This document shows, in pieces, positions 24,557-34,056 of a DNA stretch of 64,000 nucleotides; position 1 is the stretch's first letter; every line of letters begins with the position of its first letter. Under the pieces are notes generated by a model, which saw only the letters and a list, made by a program, of their open reading frames with translations, ran no database searches and was not told where the DNA came from. The stretch is from Hoeflea_A sp039025395. Its GTDB lineage: Bacteria; Pseudomonadota; Alphaproteobacteria; Rhizobiales; Rhizobiaceae. The stretch covers positions 1 through 64,000 of the forward strand of contig JBCCOK010000014.1 of NCBI GenBank assembly GCA_039025395.1, read 5' to 3'. A program made the translations under genes and the position numbers.

Positions 24557-25077
24557 TGGTTGAGACGGTTGCCATCAAGGAACGATCCGAAGACGCCACA
24601 AGGGCTGCTGCCTGGCAGGTTGCTGCTAGTGTGCCCGATCCGGAGATTCCCGTTGTGACGGTGGAGGATCTCGGCATTCTGCGCTCTATCGAACTGGATC
24701 CCGACGGCTCAATCGTCGCCTCGGTCACGCCAACCTATTCCGGGTGTCCCGCCACTCAGATGATTCAGCAAATGGTTCTTGAAGCCCTGCAACGGTCAGG
24801 GTTCGAAAATGCGCGCGTCGAAACCGTCCTTAGCCCGGCATGGTCGACAGACTGGATCAGCGACGCTGGCAAGGAGAAGCTGCGCGCTTACGGTATTGCG
24901 CCGCCACAGCAATCGTCCAACTCGAAACGTGCGCTTTTTGGTGAAACGGCGGTCAACTGTCCCCATTGCGGAGCAAGCAACACTGAGCGTGTGAGCGAAT
25001 TCGGTTCTACGCCATGCAAGGCGCTTTATCGCTGCAACAGTTGCAGGGAACCCTTCGACTACTTCAAGTGCCTCTGA
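24556..25077 (+). CDS. paaD: Phenylacetate epoxidase assembly protein PaaD (iron-sulfur insertion type)
   Basis: A 173-residue protein with an N-terminal MIP18/SufT-like domain (VPDPEIPVVTVEDLGILR and TYSGCPATQMIQ) and a C-terminal zinc ribbon (CPHCG ... CNSC). PaaD is thought to help install the iron-sulfur cluster or mature the epoxidase. Start ATG 24556 overlaps the paaC stop by one base. Longer in-frame starts inside paaC are shadows. The zinc ribbon has all four cysteines. Confidence 0.95.
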   Translation: MVETVAIKERSEDATRAAAWQVAASVPDPEIPVVTVEDLGILRSIELDPDGSIVASVTPTYSGCPATQMIQQMVLEALQRSGFENARVETVLSPAWSTDWISDAGKEKLRAYGIAPPQQSSNSKRALFGETAVNCPHCGASNTERVSEFGSTPCKALYRCNSCREPFDYFKCL

Positions 25078-25097
25078 GGAATGGGGAGGGATCCGGC

Positions 25098-26180
25098 ATG
25101 TCACGCTTTCATGCTTTGAAAATTTCCGACGTTCGGCGTGAAACCGACGATGCGGTTTCAATCGCGTTCGACGTTCCCAAGGATGCTGAAGACCGGTTCT
25201 CCTTTGTGCCCGGACAGTATCTGACGCTGAGAGCCGACATTAACGGTGTGTCGGTTCAGAGAACCTACTCGATTTGCAGCGCGCTCGGTGACGGCGAGTT
25301 GCGCGTCGCTATCAAGCGCGTCGACGGTGGCGTGTTTTCAAATTATGCCAATGACAATCTCTCGGCGGGAATGACGGTCGAGGTAATGGCACCGCAGGGT
25401 CGTTTTACCGCGCAAACCTCCCAAACTGCCGAAAATCATTATGTCGCCTTCACCGCGGGGTCCGGCGTTACGCCCATTTTTTCGATCGTCAAGACGATAC
25501 TGGCACGGGAGCCGGAGAGCACCTTCACAATGTTCTATGGCAACCGGGACAGAGCTTCAGTGATTTTTCGCGAGCAGCTTGAAGACCTTAAAGATCGATT
25601 TCTCGAGCGATTTACGCTTGTCCACGTGCTGAGCAGAGAGGGCCAGGATGTCGATCTGCTGCACGGCCGGCTTGATGCGGAACGGATCGAACGGTTTGCT
25701 GCGGCTGGATTGTTCGATCCGCTCAACGTCAACAGCTATTTTCTCTGTGGCCCAGGTGACATGATTGAGAAAAACCGCGAGACACTCGAGCGGCTTGGTG
25801 TTCCTGCAGAGCGGATCCGGTTTGAGCTTTTCACGCCAGCAGAAGGCAGCCCGCCGCCAAAACCCATATCCGAACAAGCGCGGGCTGCGGTTGAGAAAGG
25901 CGCATCGGTCGAAACCGTCCTTGATGGGGCCGCTCTTGGATTTGTAATGGGCGCCGAGGACGAGAACGTCGTCGATGCGGCCCATCGCCATGGCATCGAG
26001 TTACCCTTCTCCTGCAAAGGTGGCATGTGCTGCACCTGCCGCTGCAAGGTCCGTGAGGGCGAAGTAGAAATGGCAGCCAACTACTCACTGGAGCCATGGG
26101 AATTGGAAGCCGGCTTTGTCCTTGCGTGCCAATCGAGACCGCTGACCGAAAAAGTCGTACTGGACTTCGACGAAGTTTGA
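25098..26180 (+). CDS. paaE: Phenylacetyl-CoA epoxidase reductase subunit PaaE
   Basis: A 360-residue electron-transfer protein. An FNR-like FAD domain (RTYSICSAL), an NAD(P)-binding part (FTAGSGVTPIFSIVK) and a plant-type 2Fe-2S domain at the C-terminus (CKGGMCCTCRCKV and the later ACQ) occur in that order. It passes electrons from NADPH to the PaaA di-iron site. ATG 25098 follows GGGGAGGGAT. It is the last gene of the paaABCDE operon. Confidence 0.97.
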   Translation: MSRFHALKISDVRRETDDAVSIAFDVPKDAEDRFSFVPGQYLTLRADINGVSVQRTYSICSALGDGELRVAIKRVDGGVFSNYANDNLSAGMTVEVMAPQGRFTAQTSQTAENHYVAFTAGSGVTPIFSIVKTILAREPESTFTMFYGNRDRASVIFREQLEDLKDRFLERFTLVHVLSREGQDVDLLHGRLDAERIERFAAAGLFDPLNVNSYFLCGPGDMIEKNRETLERLGVPAERIRFELFTPAEGSPPPKPISEQARAAVEKGASVETVLDGAALGFVMGAEDENVVDAAHRHGIELPFSCKGGMCCTCRCKVREGEVEMAANYSLEPWELEAGFVLACQSRPLTEKVVLDFDEV

Positions 26181-26276
26181 TGGTCATCCGCCGGGTCTCG
26201 GTGATTTTCTTCTGAATATTTTCCAGACTTCAAACGCCTGCTCGATTCTTCTTTCTTTTGGCGTTAACGCTTCGGA

Positions 26277-27455
26277 ATGAGCAAACCCAAAAACACACGA
26301 TTCGGCCTGGTGCTGCTGCTTTGGGTCGCTGGCCTCTGCGCGGCAGCTCAGTTTGCCAAGTTCAGCGTCGTCTTTCCGACGATCCAGACACTCTATCCCG
26401 GTTGGGGACCAAGCGTCGGCTTCCTCGTATCAATCATAAGCCTTGTTGGAATCGTTCTTGGTACATCGGCAGGCATGATTGTCGCTCGCATTGGCTTCCG
26501 CCGGCTCTTGCTATCGGCGCTGCTCCTTGGCGCACTCACATCTGCGTATCAGGCGACACTGCCATCGTTTTCGCTGATGATGGTGAGCCGTGTCATTGAA
26601 GGTCTGTCGCATCTTGTCATCGTGGTTGCAGCGCCAACGCTGATCGCACAGGTCAGTGCACCACGCCATCGTCCTTTCACTTTGACGCTTTGGGGCACCT
26701 TCTTCGGCGTGGCGTTCTCCATCGTTGCGTGGTTCGGCCTTCCCCTTGTTTCGGTTCACGGCGTGCACATGCTTTTTCTTGCGCATGCGGGCGCCATGGC
26801 AGCCATTGCGCTGCTTCTCTACTTCAAGCTGCCACGGCTGATCGGTTCGCTGCCCGAAACGTTGCTGCCTGGCTTCGGTGAGACGTTGCGGCGTCATGCA
26901 GAAATCTACCGATCGCCATCCTTGTCGGCGCCTTCGCTTGGCTGGTTGTTTTACACTCTGACATTTGTGTCGATGCTCACTTTACTTCCGGAGACCGTGC
27001 CGGACGATGAGCGGGCATTCGTCATCGCAGCGATGCCGATCGCCAGCATCGCGTCTTCAATGACCTTCGGCATTTGGCTGCTGCGGTACACGTCCTCAGT
27101 CAGCGTCATCGTGACCGGTTTCGCGCTATCGATCGCTGTCGTTGTTCTGCTCGGATTTTCGCCGGGCAGCCCAGCGCTCTGTATCGCGCTCTTTTGCGCA
27201 TTGGGCTTGGTACAGGGCGCCAGCTTCGCAGCGGTTCCGGAATTGAATGGCGACGCCCGGACACAGGCTTACGCAAACGGCGCCCTGGCGCAGATGGGCA
27301 ATCTGGGAAACACCTGCGGGACGCCGCTGCTGCTGGCGGTTATCGTCTCATTCGGTTTCAACGGCGCCGTTTTTATGCTGATCGCTTGTTATGTTCTTGG
27401 CATAGCCGTTCACCTGATCCAGCAAAAGCGGCGCGCGCTGTTGAGCAGTGTCTGA
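26277..27455 (+). CDS. Major facilitator superfamily transporter
   Basis: A 392-residue polytopic membrane protein of about 12 hydrophobic segments with a typical MFS layout; the first cytoplasmic loop motif reads ARIGFRRLLLS. The substrate is not identifiable; some features (compact size, NTCGTPLL near helix 11) resemble CynX/NarK-like or drug:proton carriers. It follows paaE by 96 bases on the same strand, so it could serve uptake of phenylacetate or an aromatic precursor, but it is not one of the known Paa transporters. The ribosome site is weak (TTCGGA directly before ATG). It converges on moeA. Confidence 0.85.
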   Translation: MSKPKNTRFGLVLLLWVAGLCAAAQFAKFSVVFPTIQTLYPGWGPSVGFLVSIISLVGIVLGTSAGMIVARIGFRRLLLSALLLGALTSAYQATLPSFSLMMVSRVIEGLSHLVIVVAAPTLIAQVSAPRHRPFTLTLWGTFFGVAFSIVAWFGLPLVSVHGVHMLFLAHAGAMAAIALLLYFKLPRLIGSLPETLLPGFGETLRRHAEIYRSPSLSAPSLGWLFYTLTFVSMLTLLPETVPDDERAFVIAAMPIASIASSMTFGIWLLRYTSSVSVIVTGFALSIAVVVLLGFSPGSPALCIALFCALGLVQGASFAAVPELNGDARTQAYANGALAQMGNLGNTCGTPLLLAVIVSFGFNGAVFMLIACYVLGIAVHLIQQKRRALLSSV

Positions 27456-27515
27456 CGCGGCAAATGCGATCATGAAAGGGAAGGGCTTTTTGCGTCTTGA
27501 ATATATAGGTTTGCT

Positions 27516-28742
27516 TTACTGCGGCGGCTCACGCAGCAAAAGGATGCAGCAGGCACTTCCGGCTTTGGCCGCTTCGGCGTGAGGCGCCCGGATGACGAGA
27601 CAGTCGGAATCGGCGAAGGTCCGCGTCATTGAGGAGTCCTGTTTCTGAAACGGCGTCGCAACCAGCCGACCGTTTGGGTCGCGTTCCAGCCGGGCACGCA
27701 GGTAATCCTCCCGGCGGTCGTTTTCGGGAAGATCGCAGCCGAGTACCGCGTCGCGGTGGCGATCGGTTTCGGCATCTCCGGCAAGTTTATCGATCAGCGG
27801 ACGCAGGAAAAGGTGACTGCAAACAAGGCTGGAAACCGGATTGCCCGGGAGGCCAAGGACGTGCCTGCTATCAAGTCGGCCGCACATCAGGGGTTTGCCT
27901 GGCCGCATGGCAATACGCCAAAACTCGAGGTCCATACCGCGCGCGATCAAAGCCTGCTGCACCAGATCGTGGTCGCCGACGGAGGCGCCGCCGAGCGTGA
28001 CCAGTATGTCGGCCTTGGCATCCAAAGCGGCCTCGACCGCGGCGTCAATGACGTCCAGATGGTCGGCCGCAATTCCCAGGTCAGTGACTGTGGCGCCGCA
28101 GATCTCGGCAAATGCCCTGACACCATATCCGTTCGAAGCGATGATCTGATCGGGTCCGGGAATGCTGCCTGGCGCAACCAGTTCGTCACCCGTTGCGAGC
28201 ACGGCGACGTGTGGCCTCCGCCGAACCGGCAATTGCGGGCAATTCATAGCCGCGGCGACCGTCAGGCGGCCGGCATCGAGTTTCTGACCGGTTCGCAAAA
28301 CAGTATCGCCCGCTGCAAAATCCAGACCCTCGAACCGTATGTACTGACCTTCGGGCGCGCCGACACCGATCCTCACCGCGTTTTCGCCCATGCGCTCGGT
28401 GTCTTCCTGAATGACGATCGTATCAGCACCGGCTGGAACCGGCGCGCCCGTGAAGACGCGAACCGCTTCGCCTGGACCAACGGTTCCGTCGTATCCGTGT
28501 CCGGCCGGCGCGTATCCGGTTATCTTGAGCGTGCGGGGCAGGGGTTTCAGGTCCGCCGATCTGACCGCATAACCATCCATGGCGGAGGCGGCAAATGGCG
28601 GTTGCGAACGTGTGGCGACAATGTCTTCGGCAAGCTTGCGTCCGATGGCCTGATCCAGGGAAACGGTCTCGATGTCTTGGATGGCCTGCGCATTTTTCAA
28701 TATCGCAGCACGCGCGTCTTCAACCGACAGGAGCGGGGTCAT
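27516..28742 (-). CDS. moeA: Molybdopterin molybdenumtransferase MoeA
   Basis: A 408-residue enzyme that inserts molybdate into adenylated molybdopterin. Family landmarks include RSQPPFAASAMDGYAV, FTGAPVPAGADTIVIQED, the MogA-like core VLATGDELV and LVTLGGASVGDHD, and LPGNPVSS. The ATG at 28742 overlaps the moaC stop by four bases (ATGA), so the longer upstream start is rejected. It is the last gene of the ppiD-trpD-trpC-moaC-moeA operon; in many rhizobia lexA follows, but here the next gene is a convergent MFS transporter. Confidence 0.97.
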   Translation of the reverse strand: MTPLLSVEDARAAILKNAQAIQDIETVSLDQAIGRKLAEDIVATRSQPPFAASAMDGYAVRSADLKPLPRTLKITGYAPAGHGYDGTVGPGEAVRVFTGAPVPAGADTIVIQEDTERMGENAVRIGVGAPEGQYIRFEGLDFAAGDTVLRTGQKLDAGRLTVAAAMNCPQLPVRRRPHVAVLATGDELVAPGSIPGPDQIIASNGYGVRAFAEICGATVTDLGIAADHLDVIDAAVEAALDAKADILVTLGGASVGDHDLVQQALIARGMDLEFWRIAMRPGKPLMCGRLDSRHVLGLPGNPVSSLVCSHLFLRPLIDKLAGDAETDRHRDAVLGCDLPENDRREDYLRARLERDPNGRLVATPFQKQDSSMTRTFADSDCLVIRAPHAEAAKAGSACCILLLREPPQ

Positions 28743-29236
28743 TGGTCTGACCCCGTTCGTTGCCAAGTGCCTGATTTGCCACCCGATTTTGAAAGCAATT
28801 TCAAGTTGCTGATCTCCATTGTCCTGTCGACTGCCTTGGCCATGTCATAAATCGTCAGGCAGGCGACGGAAACCGCAGTCAGTGCTTCCATCTCCACGCC
28901 CGTTTTGCCACTGACACGAACGGTTGCTTCGACACGCAGGCCCGGCAAGTGTTTCGCATCGGAAATTTCGACGGCGACCTTTGTCAGTAGCAGCGGATGG
29001 CAAAGCGGAATGAGATCGGACGCCTTCTTGGCTGCCATGATGCCTGCCAGCCTTGCCGTTCCGATGACATCACCCTTTTTTGCATCACCTGCGCGGATCG
29101 TGGCGAGCGTATCCGGTGTCATGCTTATGTATCCCTCGGCGACAGCCACACGTTCCGTGTCGGCCTTGGAGCCAACGTCGACCATATGGGCTTCGCCGCT
29201 CTCGCCAATATGTGTGAGGTTCTTTTCTCCCGTCAT
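28739..29236 (-). CDS. moaC: Cyclic pyranopterin monophosphate synthase MoaC
   Basis: A 165-residue protein with MoaC motifs LIPLCHPLLLTKV and KTGVEMEALTAVSVACLTIYDM (in two parts), and the C-terminal KSGGKSG. With MoaA it converts GTP to the first pterin intermediate of the molybdenum cofactor. Its start shares one base with the trpC stop (TGATG) and its end overlaps moeA by four bases, showing tight translational coupling in the operon. Confidence 0.97.
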   Translation of the reverse strand: MTGEKNLTHIGESGEAHMVDVGSKADTERVAVAEGYISMTPDTLATIRAGDAKKGDVIGTARLAGIMAAKKASDLIPLCHPLLLTKVAVEISDAKHLPGLRVEATVRVSGKTGVEMEALTAVSVACLTIYDMAKAVDRTMEISNLKLLSKSGGKSGTWQRTGSDQ

Positions 29237-30033
29237 CAGTGTCTACCCGTCAAAAGATGCCGGGTCGCTTGAGCAACGTCGTCCTTGCGCATCAGGCTTT
29301 CGCCAACCAGAAAGGAACGGATGTTCGCGCTGGCAAGCCGCAGACAGTCCTCATGGGTAAAGATACCGCTTTCACCGATCAGCAGTCTGTCGGACGGGAC
29401 CATTGAAGCGAGCCTCTCCGATGTGTCGAGGCTGACCTCGAAGGTGCGCAGATTGCGATTATTGATGCCGATCAATCTTGACTGCAATGCCAGTGCACGC
29501 TCCGTTTCGGCTTCGTCATGCACTTCAATCAGCGCATCCATCCCCAGTTCGAACGCTGTCTCCTCAAGGGCCCGCGCCTCGTCATCACTAAGCGAAGCCA
29601 TGATGATGAGGATTGCATCGGCACCCCAGCTGCGTGCTTCGTAGACCTGATAAGGTTCGAACATGAAATCCTTTCTGAGAGCAGGCAATCGCGTTGCCTT
29701 TCGCGCTTGCGAAAGGTACTCAGGTGCTCCCTGAAAAGAGGGACGGTCTGTCAGAACGGAAAGGCAAGCAGCACCGCCGGCTTCGTAGGCCGCAGCAAGT
29801 GCGGGCGGATCGAAATCAGCCCGGATCAAGCCTTTGGAAGGACTGGCTTTCTTGATCTCGGCTACGAGACCAAACGCGCCATTTTCCTGCTTTTGTTTCA
29901 GCGCATCAAGGAAACCGCGCGGTGGCTCGATATCGGAGAGCCCGGCTTTGAGGTCCGCCAGCGGAGCATTCACCTTTGCGGCAGAAATCTCATCACGCTT
30001 GTAGGCTTCGATCTTTGTGAGAATATCTGTCAT
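29236..30033 (-). CDS. trpC: Indole-3-glycerol phosphate synthase TrpC
   Basis: A 265-residue (beta/alpha)8 enzyme of tryptophan synthesis that closes the indole ring. Visible landmarks are GLVAEIKKASPSKG (catalytic Lys), ALRKDFMFEPYQVYEAR, IGINNRNLRTFEV and LIGESGI. ATG 30033 is chosen; the open frame runs on to 30240 but overlaps trpD and does not resemble the family. It is 16 bases downstream of trpD. Confidence 0.98.
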   Translation of the reverse strand: MTDILTKIEAYKRDEISAAKVNAPLADLKAGLSDIEPPRGFLDALKQKQENGAFGLVAEIKKASPSKGLIRADFDPPALAAAYEAGGAACLSVLTDRPSFQGAPEYLSQARKATRLPALRKDFMFEPYQVYEARSWGADAILIIMASLSDDEARALEETAFELGMDALIEVHDEAETERALALQSRLIGINNRNLRTFEVSLDTSERLASMVPSDRLLIGESGIFTHEDCLRLASANIRSFLVGESLMRKDDVAQATRHLLTGRH

Positions 30034-30049
30034 TGGTGGCGCCGCCGGC

Positions 30050-31078
30050 TCAATCCTCTTTTGGCGCATGCGCATTCGAAATTCTGACAAGCGCTTCAAG
30101 GCGTGCCTTGGCTGCACCGCTGTCGATTGCCTCAGCCGCCAACTGGATTCCTTCTTCAATCGTATGCGCCAGACCGCCAACAACAAGCGCAGCACCCGTG
30201 TTGAGCAGGACGATATCGCGATAGTGGCCCTTCGTACCATTCAGGACCTTCATCAATGCCGCCGCATTGTGTTCGGCATCGCCGCCCTTCAACTGCTCAT
30301 GGCTGACACGCTCCAGCCCAAACTCTTCCGGAGTCACTTCAAAAGTCCGGATCTGGCCGCTTTCGAGCGCAACAACATGGGTCGGGCCAGTCGTCGTCAT
30401 TTCGTCGAGGCCGTCGCCGTGGACAATCCACACGGTTTGCGATCCGAGATCGCGCAAGACCTCCGCCAATGGCTCGCTCCACACGGGGTCGTACACACCG
30501 AGCAACTGCCGCTTGACGCTTGCGGGATTGGCAAGAGGACCGAGCAGATTGAAGATCGTGCGCGTCCCAAGCTCAGTGCGTGCCGGGCCGACATGGCGCA
30601 TTGCGGCATGGTGACCAGGTGCAAACATAAACCCGACCCCCGCCTCTTGGATGCAGGCTTCGATACTCCGCGGTGACAAGTCGAATGAGACATTCAGCGC
30701 ACGAAGCGTATCGGCTGCGCCTGATTTTGATGTCAATGCCCTGTTGCCATGCTTGGCGATGGTGAGGCCGGCGCCGGCTGCAACCAGCGCTGCACAGGTG
30801 GATACGTTGTAGGATCCAGAAGCATCTCCGCCGGTACCGACGATGTCGACAGCATGGTCCGGCGCGTTCACCCGCAGCATTTTTGCGCGCATGGTCGCCA
30901 CTGCACCAGTCAACTCCGCCACGCTCTCGCCACGGACGCGCAATGCCATCAGGAATCCGCCGATTTGAGCGGCTGTTGCTTCGCCCGACATCATGATCGT
31001 AAAGGCCTGTTCGGCCTGCTCACGGGTCAGATGTTCGCCGCTGGCGGCAATGGCAATGTAGTGTTTCAACTCTGACAT
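30050..31078 (-). CDS. trpD: Anthranilate phosphoribosyltransferase TrpD
   Basis: A 342-residue enzyme that joins anthranilate to phosphoribosyl pyrophosphate. The PRPP-binding loop is DIVGTGGDASGSYNVST and KHGNRALTSKSGAAD is the second signature; GPLANPASVKRQLLGVY follows. It lies 28 bases downstream of ppiD and 16 bases upstream of trpC. trpE and trpG are not in the window. The length is normal. Confidence 0.98.
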   Translation of the reverse strand: MSELKHYIAIAASGEHLTREQAEQAFTIMMSGEATAAQIGGFLMALRVRGESVAELTGAVATMRAKMLRVNAPDHAVDIVGTGGDASGSYNVSTCAALVAAGAGLTIAKHGNRALTSKSGAADTLRALNVSFDLSPRSIEACIQEAGVGFMFAPGHHAAMRHVGPARTELGTRTIFNLLGPLANPASVKRQLLGVYDPVWSEPLAEVLRDLGSQTVWIVHGDGLDEMTTTGPTHVVALESGQIRTFEVTPEEFGLERVSHEQLKGGDAEHNAAALMKVLNGTKGHYRDIVLLNTGAALVVGGLAHTIEEGIQLAAEAIDSGAAKARLEALVRISNAHAPKED

Positions 31079-31106
31079 GGCGAGTTACCACCGCATAGGG
31101 CTTGCG

Positions 31107-33005
31107 CTAATAGCGGCTTTGGGAAATTGCGAGATCCGCTACAGCCGGGTCATAGGAAACGCCGAACTGATCCTGCATTTGGGAAATGGCCTGTGTCAGC
31201 ATGTCATCACCCATCCGCTGCGCAAGTTGCTGTCGCGCTGTCTCGGGAAGTGCGGAGGCGCCTGATGCATCCGGCGTCGTCACGCCAGAAACCTGCATGA
31301 GGATCTTGGCAGAGCCCCCGGCATCGTCGGCGACCGCAACCAGACCGTCTGGGCCTGCAAAGGCTGCGCTGATGGCTGCAGTGCCGAGCACGGCGTCTTC
31401 CTCGCGGCGTCGGATGTCATACTTCGTTTCCGTGACAAGCCCCTTTTCGGCCGCTATGGCCGACAGTTCTTCCCCGTCGTTGATCCGCTTTTCAAGGTCC
31501 AGGGCAAGCTTGCCAAGGGCGTCTGCTGCCTGCGCGCGTTTCCAGTCTTCAACAACCCGATCGCGAACTTCGTCGAGCGTCCGGTCACGGTCCGGTATGA
31601 TATCCAGCACTTCGAACCACAAGAAGCCCTCATTGCCTATCGGGATAGGCGCCGCCTCGACGTTGATCTCCGTATCGAACGCGCTTTCGAGCAACTGTCG
31701 CGATTCCGGCAGATCGCGCAGGATCTGACCGTCCGGCGTCTGTCCGGTGCGGTCCACGGATTCGACGAGGACCGGGGACAGACGTTGTTTTTCTGCCGCC
31801 TCGCGCAGCGTATCGCCGCCGGCGCGCCCATCCTCATAGGCATCATGGACGTCCCACAGGATCGCTTCTGCCTCTGCCAAAGCCAACTCTGTTCGGATGC
31901 TGTCGGAGACTTCGTCAAAGGTGCTTGTGCTCTCGGGGTTTATTTCCGTTACGCGCAGGATGACGGGCCCGAATGCACCATCAACGACACCTGTTGTTCC
32001 GCCTGCCTCGGGGATGCCAAACGCTGCCTCGACGATCGATTGGTCGGGTACGGCTGTACGTTGAAACGTTCCAATCAGTACATCGTTCATCGTGTTGCCT
32101 TCGCTGGCAACGATATCCTCAAAGCGCTCGCCACCGGCGAGGCGGTCGACCGCCGATTGAGCCGCGTCGCGGTCGGTAAAGCTCAATTGTTCGATTGTAC
32201 GGGTTTCAGGTGTTGTAAACTGGTTTATGCGGCCTTCATATTCGGACCGCACAGCCTCGTCCGAAATGACAGACGGGTCTGCTATATCGCCCGCACGTAG
32301 AGTGACGTACTCGATTTTCCGGTACTCAGGTGCGCGATAGGTCAGCGAATTTGCTTCGAAATATTCAGCCAATTCCGCTTCGTTCGGGTCTTCAATGGTA
32401 CCGACAATATCCGGATTGAGGACAATATAGTCGATTGTCCTCGTTTCGTTTTCGTAGCGGTTCATGGCGCTTAAAAGTGCAGCGGGCGCTTCGTAACCGT
32501 CCTGGATCGCCTCCACAATCTGGGCGCGAATAGCGGTTTTCTCTTGGGTTACGATATACTCATCTTCGGTCATATTCACGCTGCGCAAGACATTGGCGAA
32601 CGTCGAACGGTCGAACCTTCCGTCGATACCCTGAAACACCGGGTCTTCGGCAATCAGCGCCGCCAAACGGTCTTCCGAGAGCCCTAAATTCATGCGGCGC
32701 GACTGTTCGTCGAGGGCAGCGTTCATGGCTGACTGGATCAGGACCTGATTTTCGATGCCCATCGCACGTGCCTGGTCGCGGGTCAGACGTGTTCCGAACT
32801 GTCTCGAGATGCCGGCCATCTGCCGCTCATAGGCGAGCCGGAACTCGTCAGGCGATACCAAAGTATCGCCGACGGTCACCACGGCGTTTCCTGCGCCCTG
32901 GAAAACCGTCCCGCTTATGCCCCAAACGGCAAAGGAAAGTACGAGAAGGCCGAGAAGGAGTTTGGCAACCCATGACCGGGCGCTATTGCGAAGTGCATCG
33001 AGCAT
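31107..33005 (-). CDS. ppiD: Periplasmic folding chaperone PpiD-like (SurA N-terminal / peptidyl-prolyl isomerase)
   Basis: A 632-residue membrane-anchored chaperone. A single N-terminal transmembrane helix (KLLLGLLVLSFAVWGISGTVF) is followed by a SurA-like helical domain and a PpiC-type parvulin region around residues 235-380 (TIEQLSFTDRDAAQSAVDRL), then helical C-terminal repeats. It helps fold secreted and outer-membrane proteins on the periplasmic face. ATG 33005 starts MLDALRNSARS, typical for the family in alphaproteobacteria. It is the first gene of the operon with trpD. Whether the parvulin domain is active is unclear. Confidence 0.93.
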   Translation of the reverse strand: MLDALRNSARSWVAKLLLGLLVLSFAVWGISGTVFQGAGNAVVTVGDTLVSPDEFRLAYERQMAGISRQFGTRLTRDQARAMGIENQVLIQSAMNAALDEQSRRMNLGLSEDRLAALIAEDPVFQGIDGRFDRSTFANVLRSVNMTEDEYIVTQEKTAIRAQIVEAIQDGYEAPAALLSAMNRYENETRTIDYIVLNPDIVGTIEDPNEAELAEYFEANSLTYRAPEYRKIEYVTLRAGDIADPSVISDEAVRSEYEGRINQFTTPETRTIEQLSFTDRDAAQSAVDRLAGGERFEDIVASEGNTMNDVLIGTFQRTAVPDQSIVEAAFGIPEAGGTTGVVDGAFGPVILRVTEINPESTSTFDEVSDSIRTELALAEAEAILWDVHDAYEDGRAGGDTLREAAEKQRLSPVLVESVDRTGQTPDGQILRDLPESRQLLESAFDTEINVEAAPIPIGNEGFLWFEVLDIIPDRDRTLDEVRDRVVEDWKRAQAADALGKLALDLEKRINDGEELSAIAAEKGLVTETKYDIRRREEDAVLGTAAISAAFAGPDGLVAVADDAGGSAKILMQVSGVTTPDASGASALPETARQQLAQRMGDDMLTQAISQMQDQFGVSYDPAVADLAISQSRY

Positions 33006-33234
33006 AATAACCCCGTTTTTCTCCGTCGCTTTATGAGCAACGGCAAACGTATATGGCACAAATTTACGGTGTTGTACGCATCAGCCGCCTCTGCCGCAAG
33101 GCTGATCAGATGGCATAGGGTCAAACCTGTGTTATGGGCGAACAGCTTAGCGTTTTGCCTCGGCCGATTGATTTATTGCGCCAGTTTGATAGGTGCGGGT
33201 CGCAGATATCAAAAGCAGCCGGAAAGCAGATTTT

Positions 33235-33999
33235 ATGACACCTGGTATCAAGCCGCTTGTAGCGGGCAACTGGAAGATGAACGGGACGCGCGACTCCTTG
33301 CGTGAAATCAGCGCCATGGCGGCCGGGATCGATACGTCGCTGGCCGAAAAGATTGATGCGCTCGTTTGTCCGCCAGCAACACTTGTCTATCTCGCTGCAG
33401 CTGCGGTTCAGGATACCGGTCTTAGCATTGGCGCTCAGGATTGTCATGTTGAGCCGTCGGGTGCACACACCGGCGATGTGTCGGCGAGCATGTTTCACGA
33501 CGCGGCCGCCACACATGTTATCGTCGGCCATTCCGAGCGGCGCACCGATCACGGCGAAAGCAGCGCGCTTGTGCGGACAAAGGCTGAAGCCGTCCACGGA
33601 CAGGGCCTCACCGCTATCGTCTGTATCGGTGAGACCAAAAAGCAGCGCGACGCCGACCAAACGCTCGATGTGATCGAAGAGCAATTGTCGCAGTCCGTTC
33701 CGGATGGTGCGACTGTGCACAACACGACGATCGCCTATGAACCCGTGTGGGCCATCGGGACGGGGGTGACGCCGACCGTTGATGATGTTGAAACCGCGCA
33801 TGCTTTCATCCGCCGGCAGCTGGAATCGCGCTTTAGCGCAGATGGTACAACGATGCGTCTTCTATACGGCGGCTCTGTCAAACCATCGAACGCGGCTGAG
33901 CTTATGGCTGTGCACAATGTCGATGGTGCACTTGTTGGGGGCGCAAGCTTGAAAGCGGCGGACTTTCTCGCCATCTGTGAAGTGTACAGGCAGCAGTAG
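33235..33999 (+). CDS. tpiA: Triosephosphate isomerase TpiA
   Basis: A 254-residue glycolytic enzyme that interconverts dihydroxyacetone phosphate and glyceraldehyde 3-phosphate. The N-terminal AGNWKMNG (catalytic Lys), VGHSERR (catalytic His) and AYEPVWAIGTG (catalytic Glu) are all present, as is YGGSVKPSNA. ATG 33235 is preferred over 33193 because the fold starts there. It is divergent from ppiD across 229 bases and is followed by secG. Confidence 0.98.
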   Translation: MTPGIKPLVAGNWKMNGTRDSLREISAMAAGIDTSLAEKIDALVCPPATLVYLAAAAVQDTGLSIGAQDCHVEPSGAHTGDVSASMFHDAAATHVIVGHSERRTDHGESSALVRTKAEAVHGQGLTAIVCIGETKKQRDADQTLDVIEEQLSQSVPDGATVHNTTIAYEPVWAIGTGVTPTVDDVETAHAFIRRQLESRFSADGTTMRLLYGGSVKPSNAAELMAVHNVDGALVGGASLKAADFLAICEVYRQQ

Positions 34000-34056
34000 C
34001 GTACACAATGATGTCACCATTGCCGCCTAAACACGGCTCGGGGGTTGGAAACAAAT

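Noticed and set aside
27756..28850. A 364-codon open frame on the plus strand
   Set aside because: It is antisense to moeA and moaC, lacks a recognisable family and has low-complexity Arg-rich sequence typical of a shadow frame in GC-rich DNA.
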